From Usnea hakonensis (Eukaryota; Ascomycota; Lecanoromycetes; Lecanorales; Parmeliaceae), in assembly GCA_013423325.1 (NCBI GenBank), contig BLJB01000099.1, positions 33,164 through 97,163 on the forward strand: DNA of 64,000 bases, given 5' to 3'. The notes below the pieces were generated by a model. The model ran no database searches. It was given only the letters and a program-made list of their open reading frames with translations, and was not told where the DNA came from. Shown here one piece after another: positions 1 to 11,071 of the stretch (position 1 is the first letter of the stretch; each line of letters begins with the position of its first letter). The translations under genes and the position numbers were made by a program.

Positions 1-152
1 TGCTGGAGCTTTCGTTTCTTTGGTGGCGGTCGAGTTGATTTGTCGGGGACTTGACGGGAAGCTGCTGATGGAGTGAGGTAGATGCCGAGTTGTCTGAGCT
101 GAGCTTGGTTCCGTTTGATGTTCTCTTCCCTCTGTGTCTCAATGTAACTCAT
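1..152 (-). CDS. N-terminal fragment of a gene leaving the window
   Basis: An ATG at 152 on the minus strand opens a frame with no stop up to the left edge, giving about 50 residues. The start reads MSYIETQREENIKRNQAQL, then a Pro/Lys-rich stretch ending PPPKKRKL that looks like a nuclear localisation signal. A charged helix with ENIKRN followed by a basic PKKRK stretch is a common N-terminus of fungal nuclear WD40 proteins of the Cmr1/WDR76 type, but also of others, so no function is assigned. The gene would be transcribed leftwards; its 5' flank is the intergenic region to the right. Confidence concerns the existence of a gene, not its identity. Confidence 0.5.
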   Translation of the reverse strand, partial: MSYIETQREENIKRNQAQLRQLGIYLTPSAASRQVPDKSTRPPPKKRKLQ

Positions 153-1738
153 TTTGTGTTTCCTGCCGACGAAATGTTCGCGATCGTATTCTTCGAGGAC
201 ACCGCGATTAGACAATTTACGCGTCGGGGAAACAAGGGAAGGTGAAGCGAGTGAAAGGATGTGGTTTCCTTGGCGTCAAGGCTGGAGGATAAATTACCTA
301 AAGCTAAGCTAGCGCGTAAGGTAACCTAAAGCAAAGAGTGATCCTTAAGAGTGAGTACTCCTACTTGAAATCTCTGATCACAAAACCACTCCATCTTGGC
401 TACCTCTACGCGGCCCCTTGATAATGCAAAAACGTAGCTCAACCGGGTTTTCCGCTTCAAGTTCGAAAGCGCGTGGCTTTATTGGCTCTGGATGGTTCAC
501 CACGGGTCTACGAGACCTAGCGTCACTGATGCATTCATCTCGTTCTTCTATCACAGCTTGGCATTATGATCTGAGGAGCCCTCGCCTTTAACCTTCAGCT
601 TCAGCCTTCGGCGGAGAAGCAGTCCCCACGCCTCATTCAGGTATCCTGCGCCCTTGCACGTACCCCAAAACCTCATTACTTTGTATGCGCATTCGGCTCT
701 CATGAATCAGCCTTGTCGATGTCTCCCCCAGATTCTCCGCCAAGGCTCGTTTTGATTGCGTTTTCCGCATACCACCTTTTTTGCTTGACTGTCTTCTGCG
801 GCGTCATCCACTGCCGGTAGCATTGTCATTTGGTCGATTATCCACGACCGGTGCCAATACAAGAATGGCATCTTAATACGGCACAAAATGGTCTCGTACC
901 ACTTTTAGAACCGCTGAAACACGGTGACAAGTTCATGAATGAGATGTTATCCTCTCAGACTTCGTCGTTGCATTATTTCCCAAGCTGTGCTGTCAACATC
1001 ACCTAGCTTGGCCACAAAACTAGACTCACTCGCAACGTCCTCATTTCAATCCAGCTTTTCGGTGTACTGGCTCCATCTCCAGCTTCATAAGTTTACCATG
1101 ATTCGTTTCAATTTCTTGGCGGAGCATGATGCCACCACCATTTGGCAGCATTGCGCCGTCTTCATCTGGCGCAGACTCCAAGTTAGTCTAATCTGGCTTG
1201 CAGTTTTGCTATTTACCTTCATTTTCCACTTTTATGTCCCAGCACATGGAGAGATACGCCGTCTCCTTGAGCTGTAAAGCAAATTTGACCTGGTACAGAA
1301 TTGTCCGCAATCACTGCTTGCTTATGCACGTCGTCGTCATCAGGGGATGCTGTGCCGGCACTTATGCAAGCCATCACTGCGTTAATAGAGCGCGCTTCTT
1401 TGCTAACACCACGCTTATGCACTCCACTATTGATTTTGAGATCTGTCTCGACGATCTGCTTCTAGAATCAAGAGTTCGGCACTTCTGCCTTTTGTTCGCA
1501 AAAGGTGTAGTCACATACGAGTACTGGTACATTCCATTGTCGATCGTTGATTAGACCGGAAAAGCCAAAAGCGCTAACCGTTTTTGGTTCTTCGGTTATC
1601 TTCGGACATTTCATCATCATTTGCGCATTCCAAAGTCTACATCTAATCCCATCTTCCCTTTTAGTTCCACCTTTTTACAACATATGGTCAAATAGATCAA
1701 TATTCCTTTTTGGAGCCGCCAACGCCATCACCGAAGAC
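153..1738. other. intergenic region, divergent promoters
   Basis: About 1.6 kb lies between a leftward and a rightward gene start, so it should carry both promoters. Short open frames here (for example at 939-1277 and 1198-1554) have no domain-like character and overlap on both strands. I see no repeat, RNA gene or conserved motif. Confidence 0.4.
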
Positions 1739-2596
1739 ATGACCCAGAACAACTTGCCCAGCGAAAACGAAAATTGGGCTGCCTTAGCACCAGTCTACTA
1801 CAATGTCGAGCGTCTCACCACACCCCCCTGTCAAATCCTCATCGACCGCGTGTCCCAGCTCCTCCCCCTCGACTCCCCCACCACCACCGCCTTCGACAAC
1901 GGCTGCGGCACCGGCGTTTTAACCACCGTCCTCAAACAGCACTATCCACATATCCCAATCCTCGCATCCGACTGCGCCGACGGCATGATTGATATCCTGA
2001 ACAACAAAATCCAGCTCCAGAACTGGACCGGCGTTGAAGCTCAAGTCGCCGACAGCAGAAATTTGGCGAGCGTCAGTACCAATAGCTTCTCCCACGTTTT
2101 CTCCTCCTTCATGGTCTGCCTCGCCCCCGACCCGGATAAGATCGTCGCGGAAATGCATCGCGTTCTCAAGCCCGACGGCGTCCTCGGCCTCGCGGTATGG
2201 GGTAAGCCGGATTTCGGCCCCTTCACTTCCTCGTGGGTCAAAGCGTGTCGGCGGGTCATGCCCGATTACGAATCCCCCGTGCTGATGGATGCGAACTGGA
2301 CGCTGGCGACGAACGTGTGGGAGGGGCTTGTGAAGGCGGGGTTTCGAGATGTGGTTGTTTGGGAAGAGGAGTGCGAGTGGGCGTGGGATGGCGCGGGGGC
2401 GGTGGCGAAGTATTTTTTCGACGGAGAGAATCCGGCGAATGATCGGACGATTGAATCGTTTCGGAAGAGGGGCGGGAGCGTGGAGGATATGAGGGAGGGG
2501 TTTGAGAAGCTGATGGGGGAGGAGTGGGGGGTTGGGGGTGCGGGTGGGGGGTTGGTGTTGAAGGTGGCGGCTACGTTGGCGACAGCGAGGAAGTAA
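1739..2596 (+). CDS. SAM-dependent class I methyltransferase
   Basis: This 285-residue protein is a Rossmann-fold S-adenosylmethionine methyltransferase of the Methyltransf_11/UbiE-like type. Motif I is DNGCGTGVLT with its Asp at about residue 53. An acidic residue after the second strand (ASDCADGM) fits ribose binding. A motif near SHVFSSFMVCLAPD and a post-motif HRVLKPDGVLGLAVWG complete the core. The first ATG after an upstream stop-free stretch is at 1739; the frame extends further 5' but without methyltransferase-like sequence. The C-terminus is Gly-rich. No intron is needed. The substrate cannot be deduced; fungal members act on small molecules, lipids or secondary metabolites, and no biosynthetic neighbours point to one. 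A long antisense frame over the same DNA is taken as a codon-bias shadow. Confidence 0.85.
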   Translation: MTQNNLPSENENWAALAPVYYNVERLTTPPCQILIDRVSQLLPLDSPTTTAFDNGCGTGVLTTVLKQHYPHIPILASDCADGMIDILNNKIQLQNWTGVEAQVADSRNLASVSTNSFSHVFSSFMVCLAPDPDKIVAEMHRVLKPDGVLGLAVWGKPDFGPFTSSWVKACRRVMPDYESPVLMDANWTLATNVWEGLVKAGFRDVVVWEEECEWAWDGAGAVAKYFFDGENPANDRTIESFRKRGGSVEDMREGFEKLMGEEWGVGGAGGGLVLKVAATLATARK

Positions 2597-3844
2597 ATGG
2601 GCTTGGAGATGGGGAAGCGGGGGCGCTTTCATTGCGTTTTGATATCGTACGCTGTCTCTCTTTCTCTCTATCTTTAGAGTTCTCTCCTTCCTTGGTAGAT
2701 AAGGTATCAACCCCGTTTCCTAGCTGTATCCATGTGCAAATCAACTCAAAATAAAACGCACGTGAAATGAAGCAAATGCATGCAAAAGAATTCTTTGGCG
2801 CTGCAATGCATCCTGCCTAAATTGAAATGATCCGCAAGAAAAGTTCTTATCTACACCCCCTTTTCTTACCCCTTTCCCACCTTTCCCCCCATCGACCCAT
2901 CATCGTCCCACCAAACGAACCCCAAACCCACCACCACATCACATCCCAACCCATCCATCCATCCATCCTGTCTCCACACACAGATACGAGGAAATGCGCC
3001 TACCTACTTAGCTCGGCTTCTTTCTTTTTTTTTTGGGCAGAGTCAGTCCCGTTACCGTTTTTAATTTTGTATGGTATTACAACGTACGGTCTGGTTCCTT
3101 TATCGTATTTTATAAGAAGAGAAGAAGAAAGGATAATTGGAATGGGAGGGAATAGAGCTTTGTTTGTTTGAAGGACGGCGAAGAGCGCGCAGCGCGAAAG
3201 GGCAAACGGGGACGTTCCTACGGTAATTGAATTGTCTCTCTGATCTGATACTAGGTCTGCTCGAAGGCTAAAGCTAATAGACAAGAAATACAAGTTAAGA
3301 ACAAGAATATATAGCAGCTAGTATTCGCACCGACCCAACTACTAATTAAGTAGCCGATCTGAGGCTTATCTTTGGCTGAAGCCGAGGTTTCAACTGTCTG
3401 TGGTTGTATGTACTGAATTGTATTTTATCTATTACGATATTTATACCAAGTTTGGAGAATGGGGTATGGGGGAGGCGTCGTTGATCTAGGGAAAATTTTG
3501 TTCTGGTCTTTAGACTGATCTTGAGGAAAGCGATACCGTGAGCAGTGGGTGAAGGGGTGAGTTGCTGGAGGGGATGTTTGGTTTGGGATGATGGGTGGGA
3601 TGGGTGTGCTGGGATTGTGAGTTGTAGGTTTGTGTGGGAGGGGGGGGAGGGCGAGGGGGTGAAGTATGGCATTTTGGTCTATTTGTAGAGAGTGGTGCGA
3701 ATGAGTCACTAGTAGTGGGATATTGAGATTTAATGAGTGGTAGTGGGTTAGATACGGGTTCGATACTCTTCCGATGTTGGAGACTCGAAGATGCCGAATC
3801 TTCTTAAGCGTAGACGGTGTCTTCTGGTATTGCTTCACCCTGTG
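2597..3844. other. intergenic region between convergent genes
   Basis: Pyrimidine-rich and purine-rich tracts dominate, including a (CCAT)n run near 2949-2966 and a G-rich stretch near 3637-3660. It lies between the stop codons of a plus and a minus gene, so it holds 3' UTRs. Open frames here are low-complexity and not supported. Confidence 0.35.
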
Positions 3845-4962
3845 CTAGTAATCAAAAGCTTTTGCAAGTGCTGGAAAATACATTGTGAGGCCAGCAGCCA
3901 TAAGGACGTGAAATTTGTGATTCGATTGGTCTCAAAAATCAAACCATCCTGGTCGCCAGGCTTCTGGTATTCTCGTCTGCGGCCCTTCTTAGCATCATGC
4001 ACTTGGAGCGGTGGAGCAATGACATTTTTCATTGATTGACTTACCCCGTAAATGGTGACGGCGGTCAGATACACGAGTACCGTGACAGCGTATCGTGTCG
4101 CTCTAGCCTCAACGTCCATCTTTGTGTATCCATGAATGACACACGCGTAGATGATGGGGCAAAAAGCCCAAGAGGCCATGAAAGAGAAGAGGAAGCCTCG
4201 ACGCGGAGGCCATGCTGATCGTCGGAATCGGCGCACGGAGAGCACGAAGGTTGCTGCCAGTATTTGGGCGGCGATATCGAGCTAGTGATATGTCCGAGAG
4301 CTTAGTCAGTACCGGCCTTCAAAAAGTCTTCTGGATTGTCGAGGCAAGATTCTTACATACGCTTCTCCAAAAGAGTTTCGTACTTCTCGTCGAACAAGGG
4401 AACGTATACCACATGCCTGGTGGGAAACACCCTGCCGTCACAGTGCTAATGCCAAGTAGGTCTAGTCTATGATAGACGCCATGAACTGCATGCGAATGGT
4501 TGAAGAGGATATGATAGCCCGTCGCAAGTCCGAAGCAGAGCGTTCCGCCAACGAAGAAGAGCCCTAAAACGATCCAGTCGTCAGTGTTGGCGTCAGGATT
4601 GTGGCTTTTGGCATATGGATAGTAGAAGATGGGTAGATCCATCCAGAAGGTGGCTAGTAGATGGCTATAGATATTTCCTGTTTCATTTGGACGTAGAAAC
4701 AGCTGAGGAACGAGTCTGTGTATGAGTCTGATGGACGAAAGCCCGATTTGGTGTATTCGTTGTCTGTGGATCATTCTGGAAGATCGTCCCCACAGAGTAT
4801 AGAGTGGCACATTTTCGGCTTCTGGGTCGGTGATAGAGGATAAGATAGTGTGGATTGTCTCTGCCGTAAATCAGAAGGCATGATGACAGTGCTGTTCTGT
4901 ATTTGTTTATCCGCATGATGGGAGGGTCGGTCTTGTGTTGTAAAGGATCCCCTCTTTTTCAT
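3845..4962 (-). pseudogene. broken PAQR/haemolysin III (Izh-like) receptor gene
   Basis: The minus strand encodes most of a seven-span PAQR (adiponectin receptor/Izh/HlyIII) protein. Recognisable parts are LPE followed by STDNEYTKSGFRP, the NETGNIYSHLL motif, SHAVHGVYHRLDLLGI and the last conserved NHKFHVLMAAGL segment. Two ordinary introns fit: 4282-4360 (GTATGT..TAG, CTGAC branch site) and 3977-4044 (GTAAGT..CAG). Three lesions break the frame. A TGA at 4771-4773 stands where the family has Trp after LPE. One base is missing near 4688-4692, between FYV and NETGN. A second TGA at 3932-3934 again sits at a Trp-like position (GWFDF-stop). The normal terminator would be TAG at 3845-3847. Intact family members are sterol/zinc-homeostasis or receptor-like membrane proteins. 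Splice sites and most codons are intact, so the loss looks recent; sequencing error is the alternative. Confidence 0.8.
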
Positions 4963-5047
4963 TGATTTATGAATACTCCAGTGGACATTGGATTTTTGAG
5001 ACCTTTGGTAGCTGGAGGATTTTCACTTTGACATGTCACTTACCTAC

Positions 5048-6521
5048 TCACTCCCTCCACCGTATCCCCCAATCTCCTTTCGCGTAACTCGCTTCTACCA
5101 CGTTGCCTCTCACAATAGCCTCGCATTTCTTCCAGGTCTCTTGCCTCTTCTCATCATTACCATCATCCCCACCAAATACATCCTTCCCCCTATCCTTCCC
5201 CTTGCCCTTCACCTTTCCCTTCGCTCCCTTACCTCCCGCATCTTCGCCTTCCACCAACCCATCAACCAATACCCCAAACGCACACAGCCTCCTTGCAGCA
5301 CATCGGACCAGCTCCCTTTGCTCCGCCCGCTTCTGCCCTTCGAGCCTCTTTTGCAGCATCTCGGGCGTCTCGGCAATCTTCTCGGCCCAGCCTTTTTCGC
5401 CTCCAATGCTACCATTCACGTCGGATTGTGACTGGGGCGGACGAACGCGGAGACTTATCATGTCGGCGTGCGAGTTGAGGCTTGTGTCAGACTCGCTTTC
5501 AGAGGATATGGATGGGTCGTCTGTGGAACCTGAGGAGTTTCTTTGGCCGGCTGGAATAGGAAGCTTAGCGAGATGGAGATGGAATGTGTATGGACGCTCT
5601 ATTCCAAGACGGATTTGGCATACACACTTTCAGGGGCATCGTTGCTATCTTCCATATCAACGCTCTTCCACTCCTTCGGTTCAGGTGCACCTCGTCGCGC
5701 TCTGTTCTTTTTCCTCCCGAATGTCTTTTCGGGGTCATGCCTGGCTCCGAAAACAATCGCGTCCACATCATCGCAGGATACTGTGATGCGGGTTTCACCT
5801 TTGACCTTTTTCAGGCTTCCTTTTGCGTTTTTGGAGGGAGATGGCCCAGCTGATTCGATGACGTCCTGCGACAATGATGGAGAGAGACTTCTACCGTCCA
5901 GTAGTGCGATGAAAGCGTCTGAGATGCGACGATCGACGCTGCCGGGCGCTTGGCCTGGCTTGTTGTGTCGGCATCGATCGGAGCAGTACTTGATAGGTGT
6001 TGATGCTGCTTTGGTGGTTTGTGATTTTCGATTACCTTAGTGGGAACTGTCAGTGCCTGTTGCAAGTAGTGTGCGGTCTTGATATTTGGGGACAATGAAA
6101 CGATGTTGCGATTGCTCAGACGAGAAAAAAAGCATCGTTGATATCATGTAGCAATGCAGCAAGTGAATTGGAGAACCATTAGATCCTGCTTCCAAACCTC
6201 AAGAAATGTGATATGCAATTCAGTGTTCTTCAATACTTTAAAAGCGGAGTGATTGAGATCGCTTGGATACACCAATTCTCAAGAAGAGCAAGCGCGAGAT
6301 CAACAATCGCGACGAATACAACCAAGGACTGCTTCAATAGAAACTTCCAGGAAATCCCAGTGACACTCACTAATAACCCTCCCACAAGTATGACAGTAAG
6401 GTATCGCGTCGCCTCCAGCCGTGAGATACAGTGGCGGAGGCGTAGCAGCATGCTGTACTCGAATCCACCAATATTCAGCTTTTGTCCTGGCAGGATATGT
6501 CTTCTTTAAGACAAGATACAT
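5048..6521 (-). CDS. conserved fungal protein with a CxxC..CxxxC zinc site
   Basis: Three exons are proposed: about 6521-6371, 6035-5628 and 5550-5048. Exon 1 carries PYCHTCGRVI and exon 2 carries PIKYCSDRCRHNKPG. Joined, they make a CxxC plus CxxxC metal-binding knuckle resembling zinc-ribbon/FCS fingers. Splicing 6370 (GTGAGT) to 6036 (AAG) keeps frame but gives a 335-bp intron, long for this window. The second intron, 5627-5551 (GTGTGT..CAG, CTAAG branch site), is ordinary. The C-terminus has a leucine- and arginine-rich part (ELVRCAARRLCAFGVLVDGL), a Gly/Lys-rich linker, then KCEAIVRGNVVEASYAKGDW. I do not recognise a function. The start is uncertain; ATG 6521 is the first in frame, but an upstream exon is possible. 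Confidence 0.65.
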
Positions 6522-7642
6522 AGGATACCTTTGTAGGCCGTGACCAACTGTCCATCCATGACATGGTAGATAGGTGGAAGTGATTCGTTTGAAGTAAGAA
6601 AGGTTTGCGAGTCTCTCGCGTGTTGATTGTTTCCTTACTCTAGATTGCGGAGGTGACTAGGGATCGCTATGTGGTTGCTAGCTCTATGATGATAGGGGCA
6701 GAAGACTTGTCTTTGGGCTTGGGTGTCTCGATAAACTGAGGTTTATTACAATTGTATGCGTGCGGTTAGTTCACGGCGCTACAGCTAGTGTTCCGTAAGA
6801 TATACTGACTAGTACTAGAGCAATCACAAGCTCCGTTTGAGATACAACTAGCATGCTGGGTGGTGATCTCCTCTCGCAAAGGCAGGATTTTCTTAAAGTG
6901 TATGTTGCAATAGGTAGTAGTGAGTTGTACGATTTGACTGAGTGGGATGAGGCTTGCTGCACGGCGTCAGGTTGACTGTCAAAGGCAACATGGAAGATTA
7001 TGAACCGACATAGATTCACTGTCACTTTTGATGCTGAACGCATCGGAATAGGCATGATGCAATGTGAGAGGCCTAGAAGTAGCATATTTACTTCTTTTTG
7101 CTCATGCTTAGTATGCGTATCAGATATGTATGGCTGTGTAGGAATTCCTATTAGGCTGTTTCGAGGCCGAGATTACCATGTTCGAAAAGGTATATTTTAT
7201 TTCCCTGTGTAAGATGGTGCCTCTTAGCTGTATTTATGGACATCATTTCTATTATTTACGGTGTAGATAGATACGACAGTCGGAACTTATGGCTACGATG
7301 GAGATATAGTTGAATATCAATGTTTTCGGTGGAGCCGGAGTGTGCAGCGTACTAGTTGGATGGTCTGTCATGACAACGCGAAAAGGTTTTGTGCTGAACG
7401 GTAATATAATGCTAGCTATAACAAGATTGCCAAACGACCGGATGAGGACCTTGCCAGTAATGGATTGATGAGGCTGGCCTTCGAGGCGTTGGATCTATCA
7501 CATCAAGCAACTTTGAAGATTGCCACTCTGCCTCAAATCTCGGTCCATTGTCTTGCTCATTGTCTTGTTCATTTGCTTCGCGCCATAATATTCCTCTTAG
7601 GATCACCCATCCGCAGCGCCTAGCGACTTCAGATCTCCATTG
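6522..7642. other. intergenic, no supported feature
   Basis: About 1.1 kb upstream of the zinc-site gene. Only short overlapping frames are present. No repeat, RNA or promoter motif stands out. Confidence 0.3.
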
Positions 7643-8056
7643 CTAGATTGTCACGGGATTTTGATCGATCATTTCAATAGCGTAGTAAAAATAGCGCAGC
7701 TCCACGAACGCCTCAATGGTACATGTGCGACTACCCATGGTGCTATTAAACAGCAAGTAGTACTCCGCTGGCTTAGCGGGCTTGCGTTCTTTGACGACGT
7801 ACCCTGCTGGTGACTCTTCCACGGTAAAAGTTGCTGGGATCTTCGGCTGTTTGATCAGAACGGCGACGACGTTTGAGGAGAGGATCAGTGGTGAACAGTG
7901 AGCGGTGTTGTGTAGCATGCTGCCTATTCTTACAGGGATGAAGACTCCGTCGAGGGCGAGGAGTCTTTCTTGGACAAATCTTTCGAGGCGGGAGTTTGAG
8001 TCGGCGTATTCGGTGACGAGGGAGAGGCGGTCACTTGGGAGGGTCAAAACAGACAT
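7643..8056 (-). CDS. hypothetical protein, weak
   Basis: An ATG at 8056 (MSVLTLPSDRLSLVTEYADS) opens a 137-residue frame. The composition is protein-like, with evenly spread hydrophobic and charged residues and no low complexity. The frame stays open for 60 codons upstream of this ATG, so an earlier start or an exon remnant is possible. No domain is recognised, no signal peptide or membrane span is seen, and the neighbours give no clue. It may be a fragment of a decayed larger gene. Confidence 0.35.
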   Translation of the reverse strand: MSVLTLPSDRLSLVTEYADSNSRLERFVQERLLALDGVFIPVRIGSMLHNTAHCSPLILSSNVVAVLIKQPKIPATFTVEESPAGYVVKERKPAKPAEYYLLFNSTMGSRTCTIEAFVELRYFYYAIEMIDQNPVTI

Positions 8057-9579
8057 GTTGATAATGTAGATCTTTTGCTTTGGCGTGAGAGGACTTTTGC
8101 GGAGACTTGGTCGATCGAGAAAGAAAATGAGGTCTTTGTTCAGACGGAAATCTCTTCTTGCAAGATGTAGAATTAGATATGAAGTTTTTGCCTCTCTACA
8201 ACTAGAGGCACGATTCAGGCAAACTTCTGGCGGCAAATCGGCTTCAATTCTCGGAAAAATTTCAGGTATATTCTCGTGTAGGTCCCTGATTGTCTGTTAA
8301 TATATCTTCTTCATTTGATAAGTCAGAAGAGCAACGATGAACAAATCATAGCGAAGTATTTCAGCCATGAACATTAGAGTCACCGAAAGTTGAGAAATGA
8401 GTTTCCCGAGTGTGCCTGGAAAGACGTGTGTAGAAGAACCAACAAAGATAGCCAGAGCTCTGTCGGACTTTATCGTGGGTATTCTTGTATGCGTGAATAC
8501 CCGCATCGGCTTCTCCAAGCTCTTTGATGTCTTTACGGGAAAACATCTCACCATTGGGTTCCCGCCTACACTAAATCCATGGCCGGACTGACAACCCGAA
8601 TGCGAGACTCCCCAGGGCGTCTGTAATCCCAAACCCTTCCACTTGCCGAAAGGTGACTCGATTTTTATCAGGGGTGCCTGGATGACATCTCCTTGGTTTC
8701 TTTATACGCCAGGAAAATATTGGCTGTGTTGAATTTACTTACCACTTCTTTGACTTTTTGATTGAGCTTCTGATAATCGTGTGTTATTTGTGTCACTTTC
8801 GGAAGAGAGTGAGAGGTGCTCATTTTCGGACTACGGGTCCCAAGGTAGCAAGCAGTGGTAAATGTTTCCTACGAAAAGAATAAAGGTCAAATCAAGGAGA
8901 TTATATTTCGCTGTGGCATTAACATGTGGCAACTCCGCGTATGTCATCTAAAACTGAACTTCGAGCGAAATACAATGTTCATGCATCGCAAGTCCTACCG
9001 CAGGCTAGAGAGCTTTTCTCGTGGACGAAGATTCGTGCAAAATAGCGTACGAGAGATTCTCAGTCTACGATCTGCGTGATATTTTCTAGGTAACTGCCTT
9101 TCTTTGGGTTACAGATGTTAAAGATGTCTCCATTCAATTAGGAGGTGCTAAGACCGTAGAAGTGACAAAAGGTAGAACTTCACCCTTCCTGATATCGGAT
9201 CCTCGTTCTAACTCAAATACTTCTGCAGAGCCTACGATCCCGAGACAGAACAAATATGAGATTCGTATCTAGTACTCTTACTCTGGCGTGTCCCAAAGGC
9301 TCAGCACTGTGTGTATAGAGTTGTTCAGTGTAATGGGTACAGTGACAACCTTCGGTACTCTGTGTTTCTAGATTCATGGCAGCTCGTAGCGAGCGCTAGG
9401 ATTGGTACTAGCTCCGTTCCCCGATCAAGGAAAGTCGTACCGAGATGACACAAAACAGGTGTCCGAGGGTCACGCGCTTCAAACGCGTTGCCCTTCAGCT
9501 CCATCTTCATTTGTACCTCTACGGCACTCAATGAACGATCTTCAATTTCATAGCTGTGACGACGAAAAAGACGCCCACA
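8057..9579. other. intergenic, no supported feature
   Basis: About 1.5 kb between a leftward and a rightward start. Short open frames on both strands (for example around 8297-8632 and 8855-9079) have no family features. It should hold the promoter of the plus-strand gene at 9580. Confidence 0.3.
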
Positions 9580-10422
9580 ATGCCAAAGAATGCGCCTCGC
9601 CGCTCCAAAGTCAAGACCGTGAGACTCAGAGACAGCGAGTCTGAAGAAATCGATTTCCCTTATGCGCACTGCTTATGCGACTTTGACGAGTCTGGTGATG
9701 GAATGACACGAGGCCACGTATCGACATGTCCTCAGCTCCGCCTCGTTAGCTCCAAGCCGACCATGAGTCTCCAAAGCCTCAATAGCCCAGTGGCGTATCC
9801 GGAATTTGAAGTGGATGCCCCGGCGCCCAAGCGGCGTAGGGAAAAGTACGTGTTAGACAAACGCAAGGAAACTAACCGGCGCCGGCAAAGGGAGGAGAAA
9901 AGACTTCGAGACATCGAGGCAAGACTAGAAACGCTGAAAGCTGCTAAGCGGGTCACTGACCCCTACGCTCAATGTCATTGCGGTGACGCTCTCAACGACT
10001 CCGAAGAGGAGGCATTGCGGGAGCATTCAAGGATATTCCACCATGGGTATACTGGCGGCTGTTCCGTCCACGGTCCACACTTTCGAAAAGGCCCACTCGA
10101 CTACACCACGCCTCGCAGACCCAAACTAAGCCCACCCAATTCTACATCCTACATCGATCCTAAAGAGAAGGAAACAACAGGGAGTCGGAGGAACAAAAAG
10201 CGTACTACACCCCAGCCACCGAAGTCGAAGGAGTACATAGATCTTGAAGATGAGGATGAAGAGGAAAACCATGGCTCAGTCTCCGTACCGGCAACGCGAT
10301 ATAATCTGAAGACCATTGCCTCAGACTTCTTGAGAGCCATTGGGAAGCACCCACACCTGCCACCTCTCAATGCGCACATGGAAGATTTCCTTGCAAATAC
10401 GAAGGGTCGCTCTTCCAACTGA
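9580..10422 (+). CDS. basic Cys/His-containing protein, probably nuclear
   Basis: ATG 9580 gives 280 residues beginning MPKNAPRRSKVKTVRL. Two similar Cys/His clusters occur: AHCLCDFDESGD followed by a His and a Cys about residue 45, and QCHCGDALNDSEEEALREH with a following IFHHGY and CSVHG about residues 125-160. They suggest paired small zinc sites. Between them is a strongly basic, coiled-coil-like stretch (KRRREKYVLDKRKETNRRRQ) that would serve as a nuclear signal. An acidic block (LEDEDEEEN) and a conserved-looking tail (DFLRAIGKHPHLPPLNAHM) end the protein. No intron is required. An in-frame GTG lies eight codons upstream and is not used here. Function unknown. Confidence 0.7.
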   Translation: MPKNAPRRSKVKTVRLRDSESEEIDFPYAHCLCDFDESGDGMTRGHVSTCPQLRLVSSKPTMSLQSLNSPVAYPEFEVDAPAPKRRREKYVLDKRKETNRRRQREEKRLRDIEARLETLKAAKRVTDPYAQCHCGDALNDSEEEALREHSRIFHHGYTGGCSVHGPHFRKGPLDYTTPRRPKLSPPNSTSYIDPKEKETTGSRRNKKRTTPQPPKSKEYIDLEDEDEEENHGSVSVPATRYNLKTIASDFLRAIGKHPHLPPLNAHMEDFLANTKGRSSN

Positions 10423-11071
10423 TACAGTCAAATGGTCCAGCCCTAGCTGCTAAGGATCATTGGTGGGAACATTCTACAAGGAAGAGGGATGCGGATCGTA
10501 CAGGCAGTCGAAAGCATACAGACTCGTGGGAGCGATGCATAGAGGGTATATCCTTGACACGGGAGCGCCCAGGATCCAGTAAAGCCGAGAACACAGATCT
10601 ATGACGTCGCCTTTGTACTCTTCATCGGTATTTATCTCGCTATGTATGAGTACGGGCCTTACGAGCCTCTTTAATACCTATGTAATATAAATGTCCTTCC
10701 CTGGCCCCCTAACACTGGTTGTGCCTATGAGGAGCGAGAAGCTCTAGAAGCAATTGCAAATTCTCTCTAACGTACAGCTGACGAATTCCCCCTTGGGGCA
10801 ACAACAACAATGAGTACGCACTACACGGAACCCCAGAACGAGGAGCGAAAATATACGCACATGACCGCATCGACTTAAAGGTAAGGCTCAGAGGCAGACA
10901 TCCTTTCCGAAGAACCATCACAGCCGGTCAAACCCTGACAGAGGAGTGGACATTGGAAAAGATGTCCCTGCGCTCGTTTTCGAGTGGCGCTCCCACTTCG
11001 TCGTTACAAACGTTATTACTTGACGTCAACCTAGTCACAGACGAAGAGAGCCACGGGAGATGGCTCCGCCG
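10423..11071. other. intergenic region between convergent genes
   Basis: Holds the 3' ends of two convergent genes. A frame at 10709-10921 is short and unsupported. Confidence 0.3.

Noticed and set aside
1919..2710. 263-codon antisense frame over the methyltransferase
   Set aside because: Arg/Pro/His-rich with no domain; a shadow of the GC-rich third positions of the real gene.
3845..4962. TGA read as Trp in the PAQR gene
   Set aside because: Other genes here use TGG for conserved Trp and nuclear ascomycete code has TGA as stop. The additional frameshift needs a loss-of-function explanation anyway.
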